Source of the DNA: Thermus caliditerrae
GTDB lineage: Bacteria; Deinococcota; Deinococci; Deinococcales; Thermaceae
Assembly: GCF_021462525.1 (NCBI RefSeq)
Contig: NZ_JAKEDT010000004.1
Span: 15,395 to 79,394 of the forward strand
Direction: 5' to 3'
DNA: 64,000 nt
The notes under the pieces are model-generated. The model did not search any database and had not been told where the DNA came from. It saw only the letters and a list, made by a program, of their open reading frames with translations. This document shows positions 1-11,100 of this stretch, piece by piece. The number at the start of each line of letters is the position of its first letter. The first letter of the stretch is position 1. The translations under genes and the position numbers were made by a program.

Positions 1-62
1 CAAAAACGAAGAGCGGGATTTTAGAGGCACTTTTCACAGGACGTTCACGGGGAGGAGGGAGG

Positions 63-2759
63 ATGAAGGCGATGGGACCAAGGGGTGAAACTAAAGGGAA
101 GGGCCTTGGGAGGATTTTCGGAGCTTGCCTTGTTTTCCTCCTTGCCCTCGCCTTCGCCATGACCCCCGCGGGGACGGTGATCCGCAACCAGGCGGTGGCC
201 TGGGTGGGGGAGGAGCGCTACCTTTCCAACCCCACGGAAACGGTGGTGCGCCCCCTCTGTGTCCCCTCCCTCTCCCCGGATGGAACCCCGGCGGCTCCCG
301 GCCAGGAGGCCCGGGTGAGCCCTGGGGGATACGCTTACCTGTCCTACGTGCTCACCAACGGGGGCAACGACCGCTTCACCTTCCGCCTCAGCTACGCTTT
401 GGGCCCCCGGGACTTCGCACCAGAAGGGGTGCTTTTCTACCCGGACGCCGATGGCAACGGCCTTCCGGATGGCCCCAATCCCATCACCGAGGCCACCTTG
501 GGAATGGGGGAAAGCCTTCGCCTCGTCTTGGCGGTGAGGGTTCCTACGGGCGCTGTGGGAAGCCTCCTGATCACCCCGGTAGCCACCTGCCCAGGAGGGG
601 AGGAGGACCGGGAAAACTGGGCCCGCCTGGTGGCGGTGCGGGGGCCTGCCCTGAGCCTGGAGAAGCAGATGCCCCTCGAGGCCCTCCCCGGCCAGGAAGT
701 CCCCGTGGTCCTGCGGGTGCGCAACCTGGGGGATGGAGAGGCCTTGGGCGTGGAGGTGCGGGACGAGCCCCTGCCCCTGCCCTTTGTGGCGGGGTCGGCG
801 GCGGCCCCCAAGGGGCGGGTGGAGTATTTTGACGGCCTGGCCTGGCAGACCGCGGAGCCCCCGGTGGTCCGGGGGGTGCGCTTGGTGCTGGACCGCCTCC
901 GGGTGGGGGAGGAGGCCCTCCTCACCTTCCGCCTTCGGGTTCCCCCGGGGACCCCGCCCCAGGCGGTGGCCAACCTGGCCCGGGCCGAGGGGCCTGGAGG
1001 TCCGGCGGAGGGGCGGGCGGTGGTGAGGGTTCTGCCCCTTTGGGAGCACCACCTGGGACCCCGCGGCAACCCGCGGGCCCTGCCGGGCGGGGAGGGCTCC
1101 GCGGATGACCGCCAGGAGGGGAGGGTCTTGGCGGGCCAGCCCTTCTGCTTCGCCCACACCCTGGAAAACGCCAGCACGGCGCGGGATGCCTTCACCCTGC
1201 GGGTGGAAGGTCTGCCGGAGGGGGTGGGCTACCACCTCTTGGACCTGGGGGGTGCGCCCCTGGCCCTGCCCCTGCTCCTGGACCCAGGGGAGAGGCGGGA
1301 CTTCCAGGTGTGCTACCTGGCCCCCCGCGCCCTTTCCTTCACCGCCAAGGTGGTGGCGGTCTCCGCGGCCACGGGGAGGGAGAACGCCACCTGGAATGCC
1401 TTGCTTGTGGAGCCCCAGGGAGCGCTTGCTCTGGTGAAGGAGGCGGATCCCCCGCCCGGCACCACCTTGCGGCCTGGGGATGAGGTCACCTACACCCTGC
1501 GGCTCCAGAACGCCTTTGCCCCCCTCAGCCAGGCGGTGGTGGAGGACGCCCTCTCCCCCCACGTGGAGTTTGTGGCGGCTTCCCACGGGGGCACGTACGA
1601 CGCCGCGGGGCACCGGGTGGTCTGGACCCTGGACCCCTTGCCCGAAGGGGAAACCCTGCTCACCCTTAGGGTGCGGGTCCGTAGGGATGCGCCCGACGGC
1701 GCCGTGGTGGAGAACGCCTTCCTCCTGCGTTCCCCAATGACGCCTAACCCCATCCTTTCCAACCCCGTGCGGCATCCCGTCTTCGGGACGAGCCTCCTCC
1801 TCAAAAAGGAGGTCCAGCCCAAGACGGCCCGGGTGGGCGACCTCCTCACCTACCGCCTCATCCTCAAGAACCCCTCCTCGGTGCCCCTCACCGTGCGCCT
1901 CACCGACACCCCGCCCCCCGGTACCCGCTACGAGGCGGGGACGGCGCGGCTGGGGTGCTCCGAGCCCAGGACTACCGCCGAGCCGAGGGTGGAGGAGGGG
2001 CGGCTCATCTGGGAAGGCTTAGCGCTTCCCGGTAAGGGAGAAATCTGCCTGGAGTACAAGCTCCGGCTCCTCCCCGGGGCCCCGGAGGAGCTGGTGAACG
2101 TGGCGGAGGCCCTAGGGGAGTCAGCTAGCGGTGCGGTCACCGCCAGCGGAAAGGCCCAGGCCCTGGCCCGGCGGGACCCCACCCCCTTCGCCCTGGGCGG
2201 GGTTCTCCTGGGCCGGGTTTTCCTGGACATGGACGGGGATGGCCGGTTTGGCCCCGGGGACATTCCCCTGCCCGGGGCCCGGGTGCTCCTGGCCAACGGG
2301 GTCCAGGTCCTCACGGATGCCAGCGGGCGCTACGCCTTCCGGGACCTCGAGGGCCTCCACCAGGTGATGCTGGACCCCGCCTCCGCCCCCTTCCCCCCCA
2401 GGGCCCTGCCCGAGGACCTGGGGGAGGGGTACCGGAAGCGGGTTTTGGTCCAGGGGGCCACGGTGGTGGACTTCCCCCTGAAGCCGCCCAAGGGCTTTGT
2501 GAGGGTCTTGCGGAGCACCACCTTGCGCATGGGGCCTTTTGCGGTGGAAAAGCGGCTATTGGAGGTGGAAGGGAAGCTCATGGTGGAGCTTCGCCTGCGG
2601 AGCGCCGAGGAGCTTCCCGACCTCACCTTGACCGATCCCCTGCCTGAAGGTGGGGAGAAGGTCTTCCGGTACGAGGCCCTTTCAGGCGAGGAGGTGTTGG
2701 TGTACGAGGTCTCCCGTGCGGTCTTGACCGACCCCCAGGTGCGCTGGAGGTATCCATGA
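63..2759 (+). CDS. Secreted DUF11/SdrD_B-repeat surface protein (898 aa), first gene of a surface operon
   Basis: A hydrophobic segment at residues 18-33 (FGACLVFLLALAFA) after a basic start looks like a signal peptide or anchor. The rest is extracytoplasmic beta-sandwich repeats. DUF11-like units begin near residues 196 (LSLEKQMPLEALPGQEV), 455 (LALVKEADPPPGTTLRPGDE) and 578 (LLLKKEVQPKTARVGDLLTY). An SdrD_B/CnaB-like unit near 716 has a calcium-loop-like FLDMDGDGRFGPGD. I see no LPXTG motif or other C-terminal anchor, so attachment is unknown. A strong GGAGGAGGGAGG precedes the ATG; ATG at 72 is an equally possible start. The stop overlaps the next start (ATGA), so the two are probably translationally coupled. 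A structural or adhesive surface role is inference; I recognise no enzyme motif. Confidence 0.8.
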   Translation: MKAMGPRGETKGKGLGRIFGACLVFLLALAFAMTPAGTVIRNQAVAWVGEERYLSNPTETVVRPLCVPSLSPDGTPAAPGQEARVSPGGYAYLSYVLTNGGNDRFTFRLSYALGPRDFAPEGVLFYPDADGNGLPDGPNPITEATLGMGESLRLVLAVRVPTGAVGSLLITPVATCPGGEEDRENWARLVAVRGPALSLEKQMPLEALPGQEVPVVLRVRNLGDGEALGVEVRDEPLPLPFVAGSAAAPKGRVEYFDGLAWQTAEPPVVRGVRLVLDRLRVGEEALLTFRLRVPPGTPPQAVANLARAEGPGGPAEGRAVVRVLPLWEHHLGPRGNPRALPGGEGSADDRQEGRVLAGQPFCFAHTLENASTARDAFTLRVEGLPEGVGYHLLDLGGAPLALPLLLDPGERRDFQVCYLAPRALSFTAKVVAVSAATGRENATWNALLVEPQGALALVKEADPPPGTTLRPGDEVTYTLRLQNAFAPLSQAVVEDALSPHVEFVAASHGGTYDAAGHRVVWTLDPLPEGETLLTLRVRVRRDAPDGAVVENAFLLRSPMTPNPILSNPVRHPVFGTSLLLKKEVQPKTARVGDLLTYRLILKNPSSVPLTVRLTDTPPPGTRYEAGTARLGCSEPRTTAEPRVEEGRLIWEGLALPGKGEICLEYKLRLLPGAPEELVNVAEALGESASGAVTASGKAQALARRDPTPFALGGVLLGRVFLDMDGDGRFGPGDIPLPGARVLLANGVQVLTDASGRYAFRDLEGLHQVMLDPASAPFPPRALPEDLGEGYRKRVLVQGATVVDFPLKPPKGFVRVLRSTTLRMGPFAVEKRLLEVEGKLMVELRLRSAEELPDLTLTDPLPEGGEKVFRYEALSGEEVLVYEVSRAVLTDPQVRWRYP

Positions 2760-5700
2760 GGCGGTGGTTCCCTTGGTTGCTGGCGTTCTTCTCCCTGGCC
2801 ATGGCCCAGGTGGAGCTCAGGGCCACGGTGGTGGGGACGGGGCTGGAGTGGGAGGTGGACCGCCTCGAGGTCTGGCTCCTGCCCCAGGCCCCATTGGGAA
2901 GGATCGCCCTTTACTCCCCCGGCTTTGACCCTGGCGACTACCGCAGGGCCCTTTTGGGGGAGGAGGAGCTGGGCGATGAGCGCTACGACCGCGGCCAGGG
3001 GGAGCTTAGGGCGGTGTACGAGCTCTACCAGGGGACCACGCTTCTTAGGCGCCTGGAGGTGGGCGTGGAGCCCCACCGCTGGGTGGAGCTGTTCCAGGGA
3101 CCCTTGGAGGCGGGATCGGTGTACCGCCTGGTGGCCCGCTTTGAGGGGCTCGGGAAGAACGCCTTTGTGCTCCGGGCGGAAGGGTTTGCCGCGCAGCTGG
3201 ATCCCAAGGCTTACGTCCTGGACCTCCGGCCATCGGCCCCTGGCCTTACCCTTCGGCAGCTCCCGGGGGAGAGGGGGCAGTTCGTGGAGGCCTTGGCCCT
3301 GGAGGTGCCTCCTGCCTTGGTGCCCTTCTCCGTGCGCTTTTACGACGAGGACGGGCCTGCGGAGCTGGCCTCCCGGGTGGTGCTCCCAGACGGCCGCGTG
3401 GAGGAGCGGGAGGTGTCGGGGGACAGGGCCTGGGCCGAGTACCGCATCCTCCTTCCCGGCCTGACCCGCTTCCTCTTCACCCAGCCCCCCACGGCCACCC
3501 AGTATTCCAACACCATCGCCTTCCAGGCGGGGGGGTGCTTGGCGGTGGAGGGCGGGGTGTTTAGGGCGGTGCCCCCTGGGCCTAGGGTGGTGCGGGTGGT
3601 GGACCCCGAGGGAAGGCCCTTGGACCTTCGGGCGGTGGTGACCCCGGAGGGCCTGGCCCGCCTGGACCTGCCGCAGGGCTACCGGCTTCTGGAGGTGCGC
3701 ACCCAAGGGGCGGCGGTGGCCCAAGGGGAGATGGTCCGCTTCGGATGCCCAGGGGGCGAGGCCACCTACGTGGTGGCGGTCCCCGAGGCGGCCTTGCGGG
3801 TGCGGGTGCTCCTGGACCTGCCCTCGGGGGAGCGGCCTGGGGAGGGGGTTTTCCGCTACGGCCAGGAGGCGGTGCGGGTGGTGGGGGAAAGGCGGCTCTC
3901 CCTCAGGCCCGGGGTCTACCCCCTGCGCCTGGAGGCCGAGGGGGCGGAGGTCCAGGGCCCTAGCGAGGTGCGTTTGGCCCCTGGGGAGGAAGGCGAAGTG
4001 GTCTACCGCCTGCGCCCCCAGGTGGACCTGACCCTGAGCCCGGCCACCCAGCGCCACCCCGAGGGGGAGGTGGCCCGCCTGGTGCTCCGGGCCACCACCC
4101 CCTACCCCGGGCTTCTGCCTGCAGAGCTTTCCCTGGAGCTTCCCCCGGAGCTTGAGCCCTTGGGCGCCTCCCGCCTCACCGGGGCCCTGGCCAAGGACCG
4201 CCCCCTGGAGCTTCCCCTGGAGCTGAAGGGCCCCGCTGGGAGCTACCAGGTGAGGGGCTCCCTGGCCCCTTACGGCCAAAGCCGCGTGGCCGAGGTGGTC
4301 TTCTACCGCATGGCCACCTTCACCCTGAAGAAGGAGGCCCTTACGCCCAAGGTGGAGCGGGGCGCGGAGGCCCGCTTCCGCCTCACGGTGGTCAACGAGG
4401 GGGATGAGGCCGGGAGGGTGCGGCTGAGGGACCCTGGGGGGGTGGGCCTCGAGGGCCCCGGCCTGGACCAGGAGGTGTTCCTGGAGGCCCGTCAGGGCAA
4501 GAGCTACGAGGTGGCCTTCAAGGTGGCGGGTACGGGGGTTTTGGTGAACCGGGCCGAGCTCCTCGGGCCCGAGGGGGTCTTGGCCCGGGCGGAGGCGGCG
4601 GTGGAGGTGCTTCTGCCCAAGCCCCACCTGGCCCGGGAGGTGCCCTTCCGGCGCTACCTGCCGGGCGAGACGGTGGTCCACCGCCTGGTGGTGCGCAACC
4701 AGGGGGAGGCTCCTTTGCGCTACACCCTGGAAGACCGCTGCCCCGACTTCCTGGAGCCCCAGGAGGCCCGCTTTACGGGCACCCTGGCCCCGGGGGAGGA
4801 GCGGGTGCACACCTACCAGGCCCGGGTGCGCTTCGGCCCCGAGGCGGAGGGGATCTGCCAAGCCACCTTGCGCCACGAGGAGGGAAGCCTGCAGGCGGAT
4901 GTCACCCTGGCCCGGGTGCTCCTGGCCCTGGCCAAGGAAGCCCTGCCTCCCCGGATCCTGGAAGGAGGCGAGGCCACCTTCCTCCTCACGGTGAAGAACC
5001 CCGCCGACCACCCGGTGCGGGTGCGCCTGCTGGACACGCCTCCAAGGGGTTTGGAGCAGGAGGCCCTGGATTGGGAAGGGGAGCTGGAGGCGGGGGAGGC
5101 CCGCACCTTCTCCCTGACGGCCAAGAACGTGCCTGCGGGCGTGCACCAGAACCGGGCCAGCGCCTTCGTGGGGGAGACCCCCGCCGCCTTCCCCGCAGAG
5201 GCGGCCCTGGCCGCCCTGCCCCTTCTGGTGCCCGAGCGGGTTTCGGAGGTGCGCCTGCCCTTTGGCGTGGAGGGAAGCGGGGAAGGGCTCCTCTTGGCCT
5301 TCACCCTTCCCAAGGGGGCGGAGTACGTGCCGGGGAGCGCCCGGATCCTCCTGGAGGGCCAGGCCCTGCCCTTGGAGGATCCCTTGCTCTACGGGGAGAG
5401 GCTCTACTGGCGCCTTCCCTTCTACCCCGCGGGCGAGGTGCGCTTCACCCTGCGCCACCAGGAGGCCCTGCCCCCCCTGGCGTCCCCGGGCCTCACCCTC
5501 CTGGCGGGGGGCCGGGAGGTGCCCCTCCAGGGCGAGGCCAGGCTTTCCGAGTACCGGCAGGCCAAGCCCTTGGCGGCGGAGCGTAAGGGGGTGATCCGCG
5601 AGCCCAAAGACGGCCAGGTTTTCCGCGACCGGGACGCCATCACCGTGGTCCTCGAGGCCCCTCTTGGCCCCCTGACCCTGAGGGTGAACGGGAAAGAGGT

Positions 5701-8161
5701 GGGCCAGGACCGCTTGGGCAAGGCGGAGCTGGACCAGGGCCGGGGCTGGCAGCGGCTGGAATACTACGGCGTGCCCCTTCAGGTGGGGCGGAACGTGCTG
5801 GAGGTGGAGGGGGTAGCCCAGGACCGCCTCGAGGTCTTCCGCACGGGCAACCCCACCCGCCTGCGCCTAAGCCTCCTGGAGGCCAAGGCGGATGGACGCA
5901 CCCCCATCCGGGTGTTGGTGGAGGCTTTGGACGAGAACGGGCTTCCCTCCGGGTTCGGGCCCGTCACCGTGGAGACCGATCTGGAGCCCCTCAACCCGGA
6001 CGCCTTCTTGGAGATTTCCGGCTACCAAATCCTCCTGAAGGACGGGCGGGCCGAGCTTCTCCTAAGGCCCCTGGTGGCCCCGCGGGAGTTCCAGGTGCGG
6101 GCGGCCTTCAACCGCCTGGAAGGCCAGGCCCGCTTCTTCGCCGGGGAGCGCAGGGAAGGGCTTGCCCTGGCCCAGGGGAGCGTGGGCGTTTCCCTGCGGG
6201 ACCTCGCTTCCGGGCTCAGCCTGGAGAACCTCCGGCTCTTCGGCCTGGCCCGGGCCTACGCGGAGGGGCCCTTCCTGGGCGGCCAGGGCCAGGTGGCCCT
6301 GGACACCGCCGGGGGGCTTTCCGCCAAGCTCGGCCAGGAGCGCTTCCCCGTCACCGGGGCCGCGGGCGAGCCCCAGCGCCCCCTCACCTCCGACGACCCC
6401 ATCGCCTTCCGCTACGACCAGCCCGAGCTTTCCCTCAGCTACCAGCGGGGGCCCCTGGGGGCGGGCCTGCCCGAGGCCACCGCCTTGCGGCTTTCCACCC
6501 GGGGCGATGCCCGGCTGGAGGCCTTCTTGGCCCTCCTCCCCCGCGACCGGGTGCGGGAGGTGATCCGGCCTGACGGCACCTCCTTCTACCGCCTCGCCCA
6601 GCCTGCCAAGCCGGGCTCCCTCACCCTCACCCTGGTGGAAGGGGCCAGGGAAACCCGCCTACAGGAGGGGCGGGACTACGTCCTGGACGCTTTGGGGAAC
6701 CTGCAGCTTTCCCGCCCCCTCTTCCCCACCACCCCTGACCTTGCCCCCGTGTACCTGGTGGCGGAGTACGCCCCGCAAAACGCCCCCCGCGACCTCCTGG
6801 CCTACGGGGCAGGGGCGGTGTACGAACGGGAGGGCTGGCGCTTTGGCCTCTCCGCCGCCTACTTGGGCGAGTGGCGCTACGGGGCCGAGGTGGGCTTCCA
6901 GGAGGCGGGAAACCGCTTGGCCCTGAGGGGCACCTACGGGGGCGGCCGCTTTGGCCTGGCCTTTGGGGCCGACGCCCGGCTCGGGGCCTTCCGGCTCCGG
7001 GGCGATCTCCGCTCGGAGGACCTGGCCCAAGGGGTGATGGGGCTCCAGGGCCAGGCCCGCCTGGCCTACGAGGAAGGCCCCCTGGGGGTGGCCCTGGAGC
7101 AGTCCACCCCCGCCCAAACCGCCCTCCTCCTGGAGTACCGCCCCACGCCCTTCACCCTGGGGGCGGGCCTGGGCTACCTCTGGAACGAGGGGGCGTTCGC
7201 CCTCCTGGGCCGGGTGGGGTACGAGGAAGGGGGCGCCAAGGCCCTCCTCACCCACACCCAGGCCTTCGGCTTGGCCAAGGCCATCAGCCGCCTGGACGCC
7301 GCCTGGCCCCTGGACCCCAACCTGGCCCTCGAGGCGGGCCTGGCCTACTCCTGGGGTGAGGGCTTCTCCGGCACCTTGGGCCTGAGGCAGAGGCTCTTGG
7401 GGGCCAACCTGGCCCTCTCCTACGAGCTCCCCACCGCAAGCGGCCAGGGCAACCGCGCCCGCTTCGGGGTGCAGGCCCCCTTGCCCCTCACGGACCGCTG
7501 GAGCCTGGACCTCTCCGCCGGGGCCGAGCGCTCCTTTGCCACCGGGGAGGGCCTCACCTCCTTGGGCTTCGCCCTCCGCTACAAGGAGGAGGCCCTCAGC
7601 GCCACCCTGGGGGCGGAGGCTTCCTTCGGCAAGGAGGCCAAGGTGGTCCTGAAGGGCGGGGCCGCGGGGAGCCTGGACGAGGAGAACACCCTCTCCACCG
7701 ACTTCGCCTTCCAGGTCCTGCCCGAGCTCCGGGGCCGCTTCAGCGTGGCCTACGCCCTTTTCGCCCGGGAGTGGAACCTTCTCACCTACCACCGCCTCCT
7801 CTGGGAGGCCGAGCCTGTCCTGGAGGGCGAGGCCCTTCTCGCCTACCACCAGCCGGGCTTCCAGCTCCGCCCCGGTTTGGCCTACCGGGTGAAGCCCCAA
7901 GACCCTGTGGGGAACACATACCAGCTGGGCTTGGGCGGGAACCTGTACCTCACCGACCGCTTCGGGGTGGGCGGGGCCCTTTACTACCTCTTCCAGCCCG
8001 GCACCGGGGCGGACCGCCTGGTCTACAGCGTGGAGGGAAGCCTCCGCCTCCTCCGGGGGCCCGTGGACCTCTGGCTCAACCTGGGCTACGGCTTCGGCGA
8101 GAGCCTCCTCCAGCCCGAGGGGCTTTACCTGCGCTTGGACTTCTTTGGGGGTAGCCGATGA
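2756..8161 (+). CDS. Giant outer-membrane protein: Ig-like/DUF11 stalk with C-terminal beta-barrel (1801 aa)
   Basis: A clear signal peptide (MRRWFPWLLAFFSLAMA, cleaved before QVEL) is followed by about 900 residues of Ig-like and DUF11-like repeats, for example FTLKKEALTPKVERGAEARF near residue 522. An Ig-like unit starts near 945 (GVIREPKDGQVFRDRDAI). Near 1304 is a G-R-D-Y-V-L-D-x-x-G-N-L motif of a type I recall from large surface-exposed outer-membrane proteins. Residues about 1347-1801 alternate short hydrophobic/aromatic strands and Gly/Asp turns (LGEWRYGAEVGFQEAGNRLA), the pattern of a transmembrane beta-barrel, ending YLRLDFFGGSR. Genes on both sides overlap it by ATGA. It is probably the membrane anchor for a surface structure built with its neighbours; the function is unknown. 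Confidence 0.8.
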   Translation: MRRWFPWLLAFFSLAMAQVELRATVVGTGLEWEVDRLEVWLLPQAPLGRIALYSPGFDPGDYRRALLGEEELGDERYDRGQGELRAVYELYQGTTLLRRLEVGVEPHRWVELFQGPLEAGSVYRLVARFEGLGKNAFVLRAEGFAAQLDPKAYVLDLRPSAPGLTLRQLPGERGQFVEALALEVPPALVPFSVRFYDEDGPAELASRVVLPDGRVEEREVSGDRAWAEYRILLPGLTRFLFTQPPTATQYSNTIAFQAGGCLAVEGGVFRAVPPGPRVVRVVDPEGRPLDLRAVVTPEGLARLDLPQGYRLLEVRTQGAAVAQGEMVRFGCPGGEATYVVAVPEAALRVRVLLDLPSGERPGEGVFRYGQEAVRVVGERRLSLRPGVYPLRLEAEGAEVQGPSEVRLAPGEEGEVVYRLRPQVDLTLSPATQRHPEGEVARLVLRATTPYPGLLPAELSLELPPELEPLGASRLTGALAKDRPLELPLELKGPAGSYQVRGSLAPYGQSRVAEVVFYRMATFTLKKEALTPKVERGAEARFRLTVVNEGDEAGRVRLRDPGGVGLEGPGLDQEVFLEARQGKSYEVAFKVAGTGVLVNRAELLGPEGVLARAEAAVEVLLPKPHLAREVPFRRYLPGETVVHRLVVRNQGEAPLRYTLEDRCPDFLEPQEARFTGTLAPGEERVHTYQARVRFGPEAEGICQATLRHEEGSLQADVTLARVLLALAKEALPPRILEGGEATFLLTVKNPADHPVRVRLLDTPPRGLEQEALDWEGELEAGEARTFSLTAKNVPAGVHQNRASAFVGETPAAFPAEAALAALPLLVPERVSEVRLPFGVEGSGEGLLLAFTLPKGAEYVPGSARILLEGQALPLEDPLLYGERLYWRLPFYPAGEVRFTLRHQEALPPLASPGLTLLAGGREVPLQGEARLSEYRQAKPLAAERKGVIREPKDGQVFRDRDAITVVLEAPLGPLTLRVNGKEVGQDRLGKAELDQGRGWQRLEYYGVPLQVGRNVLEVEGVAQDRLEVFRTGNPTRLRLSLLEAKADGRTPIRVLVEALDENGLPSGFGPVTVETDLEPLNPDAFLEISGYQILLKDGRAELLLRPLVAPREFQVRAAFNRLEGQARFFAGERREGLALAQGSVGVSLRDLASGLSLENLRLFGLARAYAEGPFLGGQGQVALDTAGGLSAKLGQERFPVTGAAGEPQRPLTSDDPIAFRYDQPELSLSYQRGPLGAGLPEATALRLSTRGDARLEAFLALLPRDRVREVIRPDGTSFYRLAQPAKPGSLTLTLVEGARETRLQEGRDYVLDALGNLQLSRPLFPTTPDLAPVYLVAEYAPQNAPRDLLAYGAGAVYEREGWRFGLSAAYLGEWRYGAEVGFQEAGNRLALRGTYGGGRFGLAFGADARLGAFRLRGDLRSEDLAQGVMGLQGQARLAYEEGPLGVALEQSTPAQTALLLEYRPTPFTLGAGLGYLWNEGAFALLGRVGYEEGGAKALLTHTQAFGLAKAISRLDAAWPLDPNLALEAGLAYSWGEGFSGTLGLRQRLLGANLALSYELPTASGQGNRARFGVQAPLPLTDRWSLDLSAGAERSFATGEGLTSLGFALRYKEEALSATLGAEASFGKEAKVVLKGGAAGSLDEENTLSTDFAFQVLPELRGRFSVAYALFAREWNLLTYHRLLWEAEPVLEGEALLAYHQPGFQLRPGLAYRVKPQDPVGNTYQLGLGGNLYLTDRFGVGGALYYLFQPGTGADRLVYSVEGSLRLLRGPVDLWLNLGYGFGESLLQPEGLYLRLDFFGGSR

Positions 8162-11100
8162 GGTTTCACAAGACTCCACCCTCCGGCAAGCCTCTCTTCT
8201 TGTCTTTCCCTTTGCGGAAAGGGAAGGCAGCCAAAAGAAGAGGGGTTGCAGTCTTCACCACGTGGTTGATGGGGCTTCTTGCCCTCCTCCTGGGGGTTGG
8301 GTTGAGGGGTATGGGGGCAGGGAGTGCTTCCTGCGCCTGTGGGGTGTGCGGCGGCGGGGTGTGCGGCTCCCCGTCCAGCCACCTGCTCCACCTTTCCTCT
8401 CTTTTCGCTTGGGCTTCCGCCCTTTGGACATCCCTCGTGCTGGGGGCACGGGCCTGGGTTGCCCGGTGGCGAGCCTCGCTTCCGCCCTTTGCTCCCAGGC
8501 TTCTTCTGCCCTTTGCCCTTCTCCTGGTCTTGCCCATCCGGGGCAGCAACTTCCCCCTCGCGGACTTGCCAGGGCCTCCTGCCAACCCGGTTTCCGTCCC
8601 TGCCGGCGCCCTCATCATTCCCATGGACCATGGCAAGCAGAACCTCTCGGGCACGCCCTTTAACCTGGCCGCCTACGGCCTGGTGAACCACCTCCTGCAG
8701 AACAAGGTGCCGGTCTACTGGGTGATCCGGGCGGGCAAGCCCAAGGACGGGGTGGACTTCTCGGCTCGGGCGGAGCGCGTCCTTCCCACCCCCCAGCCGG
8801 AGGCGCTATTGGACTTTTCCGGCGGCCCCTTCGTGGTGCCCCCGGAGTTCGCCGACCAGGCCCTCCAGCTGGCCCAAGGCTTCGGGCGGCAGGTGGCGGT
8901 GTACCGCCTTAAGGAGGACCGGGTGCTGGACGTCCGCTATACCCTCACCTTCCGCCCGCGGATTCTCGTACACTACGATAATTCTAGAATTCACACCGGC
9001 TTGCTGGATTCCGCTGGCTTCACGACGGCGCACTACACGGTGGCTACTTCCAGTACAACCCTAAACGCCAACTCCTGCTTCACCATCCACACTGCCCCTC
9101 ACACAACCACACCGCTTACGGGCTCCGATGCCTTCGTTCAAAGCGGCGGCAACCTTATGGCCCAATGCCAGGCGGTTCTCTGGTACGAGAATGCCTTCCA
9201 TTTCCAGATCAGTGGTTCCATGGTGATAGAAAATGTGGATTACTCACTGACATACCCCAACCCTGACTTGCCCTTCAGCCAGTTCACGGGGGGGTTGGAT
9301 CCTAAACCGGGGGGAAGCGAGCAGGACTGGAGAGTGGTGGGTACCTTTATCAACAACGCGCATCCCCACGCGCAGTCGGTGTTCGGCGGCGTAACCAGGT
9401 ACGCCGCCACGGCTTCCAAGCACGTTTCTGGCCCAGGAGGTATGGTCTTTTACCTGGGAGGACACGAGTATAAGGAGAATACGTTGGAATCCTTTAATGG
9501 GAGGAGGATGTTCTTCAACACCATCTTCGTCCCCGCCAGCCGGCCTTTAAACTGCGGCCTCCTCTTCGGGGCCCTCCGGGGTGCGGTCTTCCTGGACCTG
9601 AACGCCAATGGGGTGTGGGATGCGGGGGAGCCTCCGGTGCCCAACATCACCGTGGCGGTCAGCGGTCCCGAAAGCGCCACCCTGACCACAAACAGCCAGG
9701 GGCTTTACGGAAGAGGCCTGGACCTGGGCACCTACCAGGTGCAGGTGCAGGTGCCCGGCTGGGCCTATGTGACCACGGGCAACGCCACCCAATCCCTCAC
9801 CCTAACCCCTTACACCATCGCCGAGGCCAGCCCTGTGGGGCTTGCCTACCAGGCTTCCCCGGTGCAAGGGCAGGTGGTGATCAACGAGGTTCTCTTCCGC
9901 CAGCGCTCGGGGGATGTGGACGAGTTTATAGAAATCTACAACGCCGGTAACAGCCCTGTGGACCTTTCGGGCTTCCGCCTCATGGACGGGAACCTTATCA
10001 TGGGTGTTTTGGACGGCACCGGTTCCATTACGGGCTCCAACACGCCCTTTACCTTCCCCCAAGGCACCGTGCTGGGTCCCGGGGAGTACCTGGTGGTGTG
10101 GGTGGGGGCGTCCCATGCAGAGCGCCAGGCGCCGGGGGCCCAGTACCAGTTCTACTTGGGGCAGAACCAGCCCCGGCTCAACGACTCAGGGGACGACCTC
10201 TGGCTTTACGATCCCCAGCTCCGCCTCGTGGACTACGTGGCCTGGGGGAGCTTTTCGGAGAACTTCTACCCAAGAAACCTCTGGGACGCTACCTACCAGG
10301 CAAGCCTCGCCAACGTGCAGCCGGGGCAGTCCATAAGCCTTACGCCCAACGGCTTAGACACCAACAGCTCCGCCTGCTGGGAGCCCACCACCAGCAACCA
10401 GGCGCAAAACCGCTGCCCTGGCTGGCTCCCCACCGTGGATACGGACGACGTTGCGGGCCGGGTGACCAGCGTGGGCCGGAACAACAACGGCTTCCTGGTT
10501 TCCGGCTTCGTCTACCACGACCTGGAGCCGAACGGGCTCAGAGGCCCCGCGGAGGACTGGCAGACGGGGGCCACGGTGTGGGTGAAGCTGGTACAGGGGA
10601 GCGCGGTGGTGGCTGTGGCCCAAGTGGACCCTGGGACGGGGTCTTTCCAGTTCCAGGGGGTGTCGCCGGGCACGTACAGCTTGCTGGTGGACGACAACAG
10701 TAGCCTGGGGGATACCAGTCCCACCCCCCCTTCCGGCTGGCTTTTCGTGAACCCTCCCACGGGGAGCCTATCCGTCACGGTGAGCGGCAACACCACCGGC
10801 TTGCTCTTCGGGCTCTTCCACGGGGCGGTGGTGGAGGGACGGGTGTTCTGGGACGACGGCCTGGGCGGGGGCGCGGCCAACGACGCCTGGCAAAACGGAG
10901 GGGAAGCCGGGGTGGGGAACGTGGAGGTGCGGGCCAAGGACGGGACCAATACCCGCTTTACCCTCACGGACGGGACGGGCTACTACCGGCTCTACATTCC
11001 GGCCTCCTGGGGCGGCGTGACCCTGAGCCACCCTTTGCGGCCGGCCACGGGCTGGAACGACGGGGCCACGGCGAACCCGGTGGATAGCTGGGCTTCGGCT

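Noticed and set aside
45-5458. Long antisense open frames on the minus strand (45-1775 and 2330-5458)
   Set aside because: They mirror real + strand surface genes, are Pro/Gly/Arg/His-rich without domains, and arise from strong G/C third-position bias.
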